Below are positions 51,934-64,000 of a stretch of 64,000 bases of DNA, in pieces; position 1 is the first letter of the stretch, and the number at the start of each line of letters is the position of its first letter. The notes under the pieces were generated by a model, which saw only the letters and a program-made list of their open reading frames with translations, was not told the origin of the DNA and did no database searches. The DNA is from Lobulomyces angularis (Eukaryota; Chytridiomycota; Chytridiomycetes; Lobulomycetales; Lobulomycetaceae). A program made the position numbers and the translations under genes. The stretch is taken from positions 1-64,000 of the forward strand of contig JADHYX010000061.1 of assembly GCA_027604685.1 (NCBI GenBank). The letters run 5' to 3'.

Positions 51934-52249
51934 AATTTTTTTCAATATTGATTTCACTATGTTAATATTTAAATATATAAATTGGTGTTTGTTGTATTCT
52001 TTTTTTGATTTTAAGAATTGATGTTCAGAAAAATTATGCCCGCTTAATTAATGAAACAATAAAAAAGAAAGCGAAAACACAAATTTCTTAGTACATTAAA
52101 TTCTTTTTAATCTTTGTAATAACAAATTTCGAAATTATTATTATTTAATTTACCAACAGCAGGTAAGTAGGTAAATGAAAGCTGTTAAATTCAAAAATTT
52201 TAACTTTTAGAAGTAAAATAAAAATCATTGCTTCAAAATTTTAGATTCA
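51934..52249. other. Noncoding spacer between Fanzor and transposase remnants
   Basis: A/T-rich; no gene seen. Guide RNAs of this nuclease class are usually encoded at or just beyond the 3' end of the ORF, so a relic guide could lie here, but nothing in the sequence shows it. Confidence 0.3.
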
Positions 52250-52269
52250 TAGCTTTCCGCCTGATTAAA

Positions 52270-52638
52270 TCCAATCAAATTGTACAAATCGTATGCAATT
52301 TTCTTTTATCAATGTGTGTGGTTTTATTTTGTTGTTTACATGAATTGATCCATCTTCCTTTGCAGCTGTTGGATATTTGTTGAAAAACTCAATTAATTCT
52401 TGTTTTGAATCTTGGTCAAGAATTATTCGACCTGTTTTCTTCAATGGTTTAACACTTTTCGATTGATCCTATTGTTTTCTCCAGTTGTAAAAAGTAGCTC
52501 TAGTAATTTTGTTTCTTACACATTTGACTTGATAGATCTCCCATTCGAAAAGCATACAAAGTAGCTAACTTAAATTCTTCTGAATGATGTTTCTTGTTAC
52601 TTTGTAAATGAAATTCTTGAGATAAAGAGTTTGACATT
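52270..52638 (-). pseudogene. Broken helix-turn-helix transposase-like reading frame
   Basis: On the minus strand an ATG at 52638 opens MSNSLSQEFHLQSNKKHH, then EEFKLATLYAFRMGD. A frame shift follows, then VRNKITRATFYNWRKQ, a stop (TAG), and VKPLKKTGRIILDQDSKQEL and IEFFNKYPTA. The helix-turn-helix followed by Trp-Arg-Lys and a Gly-Arg linker resembles the DNA-binding half of Tc1/mariner or pogo-like transposases. No catalytic domain is found. It may have belonged to the same mobile unit as the Fanzor. Confidence 0.5.
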
Positions 52639-52814
52639 GTATTTTGGGTGGTATGTCAACTTTATTTTAGCCTCGATGAAAAAAAGATATCGAGCAAGCA
52701 TAAATAAAATTTTATATCAAACAATACATTTTCTTTATTTTCAACAAACTTAATTATTCGGATTTCAATTCCTTTTTATATACAAAAATTAAAAAACAAC
52801 TATACCAATTAAAT

Positions 52815-53990
52815 TTAATTCATGTCGTACATAACACTTTTTTCAACTGTGTACTCATCTAAACAAGATCTTCCCATATCTTTTCCAAAACCAGACATAC
52901 CTTTAATTCCTCCAAATGGCAGGAACGGATCGCAAATATTGTAAGTGTTTACCCAGATAGTTCCAGCACTTGCAAATGACAAAATAAGAAATATAGGCAG
53001 GTAAAATCTTACCGAATTTCATTTACAAAACGATCAGCTTTTTTAATATCGTTGGTAAATATGGCTGCACCTAGACCATAGCAGGTGTCATTTGCCCTTT
53101 GGATTACCTATAATTTTTTTCAAATTAAAATCAGAAAATTGTTTTCAGCAGGATCAACCTCATCAAAATTATTAAATGGCTTTAAAACCGATAAAATTGG
53201 CCCAAATACTTCTTTTGTTGCTAATAAGTCGTCCTCCTTTACATTAAAGTATACAGTGGGCTCCACAAAAAATCCTTTTTCCAATCTTTCATGAGTCCTT
53301 CCTCCTGTCAAGCAATTAATTTTATTTTTTTCTGCATGGCTAAAAAAGGATTTCACTTTCTCAAATTGTGATTTAGAGACCAAAGGCCCGAAGTTTTTCG
53401 ATTTATCTGAACTTTCACCAATTTTTACTTGAGAAATTCTTTCTTTAAGAAGATTCAAAAATTCATCATAGATTTTTTCGTGAAGGTATAACCTGCTGCC
53501 TGCAACACAGTTTTGGCCCATATTACTACAAAATGCACCAAACACAGGCTCAACTTATATTAATAAAATTACAAGAAAATTTCTTTAAGTTACCCCGGCG
53601 CGGTGAAGATTGGCAACGTCAAAAACTATAATGGGACCTTTACCACCTAGCTCTAAAGTTACCCTTTTTAAATTGGATTTTGAACTTGCTTCTAAAACTA
53701 TCTTTCCGATTTCAGGAGAACCAGTGAAGGAAATTTTATCAATATCAGGATGATCACTGATCGTTTCGCCCACTTCTGACAAGCCAGGCACAACATTAAA
53801 TACTCCACTTGGAGCTTCACAATCTAGAAACGTCTAGGCTAAACGCAAAGTAGTGAGAGGTGTTAAATTAGACGGTTTACAAACTGCAAATGTTAAAAAG
53901 TTAAAACAATCACAATTATTACCGACAGTATTTCTGCATCTAAGTGCTGGAGCAAGTTTCAGAGAGTAAGAGAGGGTAGCACAAAAAATT
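52815..53990 (-). pseudogene. Aldehyde dehydrogenase, 5'-truncated with in-frame stop
   Basis: The 3' two-thirds are well kept: [39 protein letters not shown] (general-base Glu), NMGQNCVAGSRLY (catalytic Cys), EVFGPILSVLKPF, ANDTCYGLGAAIFTND, and AGTIWVNTYNICDPFLPFGG up to VMYDMN and TAA 52815-52817. Introns still have GT..AG ends. A TAG interrupts the frame directly after LRLA (about 53838), with no intron able to remove it. Homology starts at LKLAPALRCRNTV near 53985, so roughly the first 150-170 residues of the ~490-residue family are absent, and the UBA3 start codon lies only about 40 bp further on. A recent pseudogene is the simplest reading. Confidence 0.8.
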
Positions 53991-54027
53991 TTGAATCAAA
54001 AGTTGGATTTGATTTTTTTATACCTAA

Positions 54028-55616
54028 ATGACTCATCAAACACAATGGACCACATCTATCTATCCTTTACTAGAGAGAACTGGACCATTTGCTAATACTG
54101 GTTTTGAACCTGGTGATGAGGTAGTTTTTTTCATAAGCTCTACCAAATTTTGAACGTAAAATTTAGACTAAAGAAGCTCTTCATACTTGCAAAATTCTGG
54201 TAATTGGAGCAGGCGGATTAGGATGTGAATTATTAAAAAATTTAGCTCTCTCAGGATTTAAGGACATTCACGTTATTGATATGGATACTATTGACATTTC
54301 TAACTTAAATAGACAATTCTTATTTCGGTAATCTAATTTTGAAATTTTTCTTTGTCTGATGCCTAATTAATATTATTTAGTCAGTCAGATGTAGGCAAAT
54401 CCAAAGCAGAAGTAGCAGCAAATTTCATTATGAAGAGAATAGTTGGTTGTAAAGTTACTCCGTAATTATTTAACAAGCCTTTTTAATATCTCAAACGAAT
54501 TTTTAAACCTTAATTTAGTTATTTTGGCAAAATACAGGATAAAGACACAGAATACTATTCTCAATTTACCTTAATAATTTGTGGCTTGGATTCGGTTGAA
54601 GCACGTCGTTGGATAAATGCAACAGTTGTTGGTATGTTCGACCCAGAGGACCCCTCCACTTTAAAGCCAATCATAGATGGTGGGACAGAAGGATTAAAAG
54701 GACAAAGTAGAATTATTCTACCTAGCTTTACAGCTTGTTACGAGTGTAGTTTAGAAATGCAGACAAAGCCCAAAACTTTTCCCATTTGTACTATTGCCAA
54801 TACTCCAAGATTACCAGAGCATTGTATTGAATTTGCCAGCGTTTTAGAATGGCCAAAGCACTTTCCTGGTAAATATATATTGTTATTTTTTTCATTTATG
54901 AAAATTAGATACAAAGATAGATGGTGATGATCCTACTCATATAAAGTGGCTTTTAAACACTGCACTGGAAAGAGCCAAGGAATTTAATATTGCTGGAGTT
55001 ACCTACTCTTTGACTCAAGGTGTTGTTAAAAACATTATTCCAGCAATTGCTTCCACCAACGCGATAGTAGCTGGTAATTTAAAATTTCTTAAATTGTCAA
55101 TTTTATTTTTTTTTGTAGCATCATGCGCAAACGAAGCTTTTAAAATCGTTACGAACTGTTCAATATACTTGAATAATTATATGATGTACACTGGTGACGA
55201 CTCGATTTATACTTTAACTTTTCCATTAGAAAAAAAAGAAAATTGCTCGGTATGTGGTAGCGCTAAAGCTAACTTGGATATTTCAAAAGAGAAAACACTG
55301 CTGGAACTTATTGATATTCTAAAAGAGCTGCCTGAATTGTAAGTTTCCATTTCTATAAGCTGCGAAGAAGTTGGCACTTACTACTACAAATTTGAATATT
55401 TAATTTTTTTTTTATGTTATAATTAGCCAATTAAAGAAGCCTAGCTTAAGAAGTTTGAAAACAAGTTTATACATGCAAGCTCCCCCATTTCTAGAAGAGA
55501 AAACGAGAGTGAACTTGGATAAACCACTAATGGAATTAATTACCAATGGGGAGGAATTAACAATTACCGATATCAATCTTCCTATATCCCTTCAACTTAC
55601 TGTTACTTTTGTATAA
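54028..55616 (+). CDS. UBA3: NEDD8-activating enzyme E1 catalytic subunit
   Basis: Adenylates NEDD8/Rub1 and passes it to its E2, feeding cullin neddylation. Model: join 54028-54120, 54167-54327, 54381-54461, 54519-54868, 54909-55073, 55119-55338, 55427-55616; 419 residues, in frame. Seen: the nucleotide-binding loop [38 protein letters not shown], the zinc pairs CYEC and CSVC, and the catalytic-Cys segment [18 protein letters not shown]. The C-terminal ubiquitin-fold domain starts near [14 protein letters not shown]. Length is near that of yeast and animal Uba3. It lies head-to-head with the ALDH remnant. Confidence 0.95.
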
Positions 55617-56669
<1,053 letters not shown>

Positions 56670-57563
56670 TGGTTTTAGTTTTAATTTGTATTTTACAAAA
56701 ATAAATGGAATTCTGAAATATATATTAATTAAGATTTTAGCTTCTCCAAATTCCTTTTTTTTTTTTCGTTTTGAAATTAGTGCTTAATATAATTCAATAG
56801 GTTAAGGTTAAGAACAAAAAATGTCGTTAATTCAAAATAAAAGAATTATTTCTCGTTTGAATATAGCATAAACGTTAAGTATTTATTTAATATTAGTTAA
56901 AAAGATGGCAGAAACTTTTTTGTGTTAAATTTTTTTAAAAATTGTAAATGCCCACAAAAAAAAGAGGAAAGGAAATAAAAAAAAGGAATAGAAAATAAAA
57001 ATTTATTTAAATATTAGGTTAAGACTTAGAATTGGTATTAGTTTTGCCAGAGTGAGTAGAAAAAGATCATATACAAAACGGCAACTATAAGAATTGATTT
57101 TGAAACTGAAATATACCTAGAAAATATATAGTATTAAAATTAAATTTGTTCTTACGATGTATTTATTCTGCCAGCAATCGTGTATTCATTGCATTCCTTT
57201 CTAGTCCTTTGTGTTGAGAACCTATTTCCTTGTTTATGAAAATAAAATGAGATAAATGAATGTTAGTACAACTCCTTTTAAGAATCAGAACCCAGAAGCA
57301 CCAACTGCACATACAATAGGTAAAATCATTTACACTAAAGTCCATTACAAATGGGTTGTATGAAATATAAAAATTTGGTAATACGTTAAATACAGTTTTA
57401 ATTATATGTTATATATATGAAATCATTACTTTTCTAAAAAAAAAATTAAATCAATTATCTCACTAAGTTATTTAATAAAACGAATTCAATTTTATACAAG
57501 ATTTAGGTTCAGAAATACAAAAAAAAAAAAGTAGTCATTAAGATGTGTTAATGATAGACTTTA
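56670..57563. other. Intergenic region with dispersed element, copy 3
   Basis: Separates the convergent ubiquitin-L40 and USP7 genes by about 0.9 kb. It holds the diverged repeat copy at 57064-57105. A 60-codon minus-strand frame at 57163-57345 looks like chance. Confidence 0.5.
57064..57105 (+). repeat. Dispersed stem-loop element, diverged copy 3
   Basis: The core GGCAACTATAAGAATTGA aligns with the AGCAACTGTAAGAGTTGA of copy 2; the stem keeps four of five pairs. The flanks match only loosely. Confidence 0.4.
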
Positions 57564-61888
<4,325 letters not shown>

Positions 61889-62563
61889 TTTTGCAGTAAA
61901 GAAAATTTGATAAAAGCCAAAAAAATTAAATGTGAAGATTAGTTTCTTAATTTCAAATACTAACACTTGCTGATAAAAAAGAAGTTTTTGAAAAAATAAA
62001 TCAATTGGTTGGTTGGGGCTTTTTCTGTGCTTAAATCTGAATGTTTTTTATTTGTTAACCAAACAAAACTTGCTGATATTGGCACCATGTGCAAGATATG
62101 GAATGATATTGGCACATGAAGTCCAATAAATGGTAGCTTAGAATTACTATGTATACTCGTAAAAGTAGTTAATTAAATAATATCAAATTTAGCTTAGCAT
62201 TTGACGAAAAAAAAAAGATGAATATTTAACATTTAAATATCAAACTTATTAGTGAAGAGTAAACGAATATGCGTTTCTTATTAAATATTCCCCTTTCAAA
62301 GAATGTACAGTGCAACAAGTAGTGAGCAGCATCTCACAGTTCCTTCTTCTATTCAAACATTTATAGACTCTAAAACACTGTTATAAACTCTAAAAACAAT
62401 TCTTAATCATAAAAAAATAACTTAATATTAATTTAAAAGTATAGGTTTTGAACCGAAAATTTTCATTTTTCAAATTTATATTGGGAAATCAAAATTATAT
62501 ATAAAATTTTTTTGAGTGTATTGATAAAAAATTTATTAAAAAAATCCTAGTTTACTGGATTTG
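61889..62563. promoter_or_regulatory. Divergent promoter region of USP7 and the Cbf1-like gene
   Basis: No gene seen. An exact 12-bp direct repeat, TGATATTGGCAC, occurs at 62074-62085 and 62104-62115, 30 bp apart. Each overlaps or abuts an E-box core: CATGTG at 62086-62091 and CACATG at 62113-62118. Confidence 0.55.
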
Positions 62564-63272
62564 ATGGATAGTTTTCAAGTAGTTTCAGAGGGGATGTATG
62601 CTTCTAATAGTGAATTCCCATCATTTTATAATCAACAACGACCTACAAATACCTATTCTCAACAAAACGACACAAGCACGCATTCCACAAATAGTAGTAA
62701 CAGCATTAGTCAACTCCAATCAACAATATTACCAACAACCCAAAAATTAACGGTAGGAAGTGAGGAATGGCTAAAAGTTAGACGAGAAAACCATAAGCAG
62801 GTTGAAAGAAGGTAATATTATACACTACCTGACGTCAATAACTTTTAATTGTCTCAAAAATTTTTTTGTTGTATAAACTTAGACGAAGAGAAACAATTAA
62901 TGAGGGAATTTCTGAGTTGGCAAAATTGTTACCCGAAGGTAATAAAGCCGATACTGAAAGGAATAAAGGAAGAGTATTACAAAGAACTGTTGAGTACATA
63001 AATAATTTAAAAGAGCAAGTTATACAAACGCAGCAGAGATTAGAATTAGAAAAACTTTTATGCGAACAAGCGTAAGTTATCTTTTTCATTATACTTTTTA
63101 GATACTTTAAGTTAAATTATGATTTTTTTTATTTTTTTTAAGTGTTCAAGAATTAGTCAATCAACTAGCTACTTTAAAAAAAGAGAATCTGGTTTTGTTA
63201 CAAGAGCGACAAGAACGGGAGCAGGTGGACAAGAGTGGAACTGAAGATAGTAATATTGATGAAGTGGAATAG
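62564..63272 (+). CDS. CBF1: Cbf1-like bHLH leucine-zipper transcription factor
   Basis: Model: join 62564-62811, 62883-63071, 63143-63272; 188 residues. A Ser/Gln/Asn-rich N-terminus precedes EEWLKVRRENHKQVERRRRE, the Cbf1-type basic region with the His/Glu/Arg residues that read an E-box. Helix 1 (INEGISELAKLLPE), a loop (NKADTERNKGR) and helix 2 (VLQRTVEYINNLKEQV) follow, then leucine-zipper heptads (LEKLLCEQAVQELVNQLATL). Cbf1 binds CACGTG and acts in sulfur and respiratory gene control and, in budding yeast, at centromeres. The start is the ATG directly after an in-frame TTG. Confidence 0.9.
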
Positions 63273-63496
63273 ATGTTGCTTTTTTTTTTGGATTAAAGTA
63301 GGTTGTAGTTAATTTTTGTAATTTTAATTAAAAGTTTAATATTTTTTTCGGTACATATATAATTATTTTGGTTACGTATATTTAGAAAAAGTTGTATTTA
63401 ATATTTTTCCTTTTATATATAAATTAATATACACCAAACATTTAATTTTTATCTCATTTAGTTTTTTATTTTCTTTTTTTTTTCACACTTCAATAA

Positions 63497-63983
63497 ATGA
63501 AGTCAATTATAAGAACAAATGTTTTATTTAAATTAAATCAAGAAAAAAATGGAATTTACAACCAACCAACGGTTAGACAAGTTCTCATTGTTTCCAATCC
63601 AACTATCACTATTGAAGAATTTCAGCTACAGATATTACAAAACATAATAGAAATTGACAATAAAAAATTATTAAGATGCAGATCAAAAAATATGAAAGAT
63701 ATAGTTGATAAACTAGAATTCGAGCTTTTTGATATTGGGTATGCAACTTTTTTTAATTTAATTAAACTCACCACGAAATTAACTTACTTCTTTTTATAGT
63801 ATATTAGATCATACTGCCTTAGTTATAAAAAATAAATTCGGAAGTGAGATATCAAATGAAATGTATTTGGGTGAAGTTTTTGAAGATGGTGATGAAGTTA
63901 TCGCACAAGCAGAGTACTGTGAAGCAGTTCATAGCTTTAAAAACGAAAATTCTAAAAAAAGATGTGGTGGTAAAGTGATATAG
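63497..63983 (+). CDS. Unidentified small protein, possible ubiquitin-like (beta-grasp) domain
   Basis: Model: join 63497-63738, 63800-63983; 141 residues, stop TAG 63981-63983. A basic start (MKSIIRTNVLFKLNQEKNGI) leads to VRQVLIVSNPTITIEEFQLQ, then a helix (LQILQNIIEIDN), FELFDIGILDHTALVI, and YLGEVFEDGDEVIAQAE. The strand-helix-strand order with a terminal G-E-V-F-x-D-G-D-x-V-I motif recalls ubiquitin-like domains such as that at the start of Net1, but similarity is weak. The C-terminus is short and basic. Function unknown. Confidence 0.65.
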
Positions 63984-64000
63984 TCAGATTATTTTTTTCT

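Noticed and set aside
53800..53860. An intron hiding the ALDH stop codon
   Set aside because: Several AG sites occur, but no GT donor lies in a workable position upstream, and removing sequence here would delete conserved residues.
57163..57345. 60-codon minus-strand ORF between ubiquitin-L40 and USP7
   Set aside because: Low-information composition with no neighbouring exons; best read as chance.

Overview
The window is eukaryotic nuclear DNA from a fungus or close relative: very AT-rich, densely packed genes split by many short introns (mostly about 40-70 bp, GT..AG, pyrimidine/T-rich acceptors), long A/T homopolymers, and one 10-N scaffold gap (10646-10655). The gene set is opisthokont and fits an early-diverging fungus best: a Cce1-type mitochondrial resolvase, a Spo7-like Nem1 partner, Mer3/HFM1, KDM5, Mpp10, Cbf1, Ubp15/USP7 and SEA/GATOR2 Rtc1. 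A mitochondrial carrier and a mtDNA resolvase argue against a microsporidian or an anaerobic, mtDNA-less lineage. I cannot name the species.

Layout. 1-1433: two unidentified plus-strand genes. 1474-2610: mitochondrial Holliday-junction resolvase. 3180-5901: CaMKK-like kinase. 6278-9990: WDR24/Rtc1 (GATOR2). 10162-10593 (minus): acylphosphatase with a 7-nt exon. 10819-13073: Mpp10. 13282-17625: coiled-coil protein. 18122-24433: KDM5 histone demethylase. 24745-25702 (minus): Spo7-like protein. 26128-27857: phospholipid scramblase. 28564-29261: unidentified small protein. 29698-33833: gamma-tubulin complex component. 34096-40019 (minus): Mer3/HFM1 helicase. About 41236-42707: NCS2/CTU2. 43530-47853: importin-beta Kap121/IPO5. 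48253-49981 (minus): mitochondrial carrier that appears to end in EF-hands. About 50480-51933: decayed Fanzor (eukaryotic TnpB) followed by a minus-strand helix-turn-helix transposase-like remnant. 52815-53990 (minus): broken aldehyde dehydrogenase. 54028-55616: UBA3. 56116-56669: ubiquitin-L40. 57564-61888 (minus): USP7/Ubp15. 62564-63272: Cbf1-like bHLH-zip. 63497-63983: small beta-grasp-like protein.

Most genes are housekeeping and not an operon-like system. Several touch ubiquitin or NEDD8 biology (UBA3, Ub-L40, USP7, all within 54-62 kb), but this may be chance. The accessory stretch is 50-54 kb, where a dead Fanzor, a broken transposase-like reading frame and a 5'-truncated ALDH sit together between intact genes. 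The most novel candidates are the carrier/EF-hand fusion, the Fanzor relic, the Pol II CTD-like tail on KDM5, and a three-copy dispersed stem-loop element. Exon junctions were worked out by hand from reading-frame continuity and splice dinucleotides; those with explicit joins below keep frame throughout.
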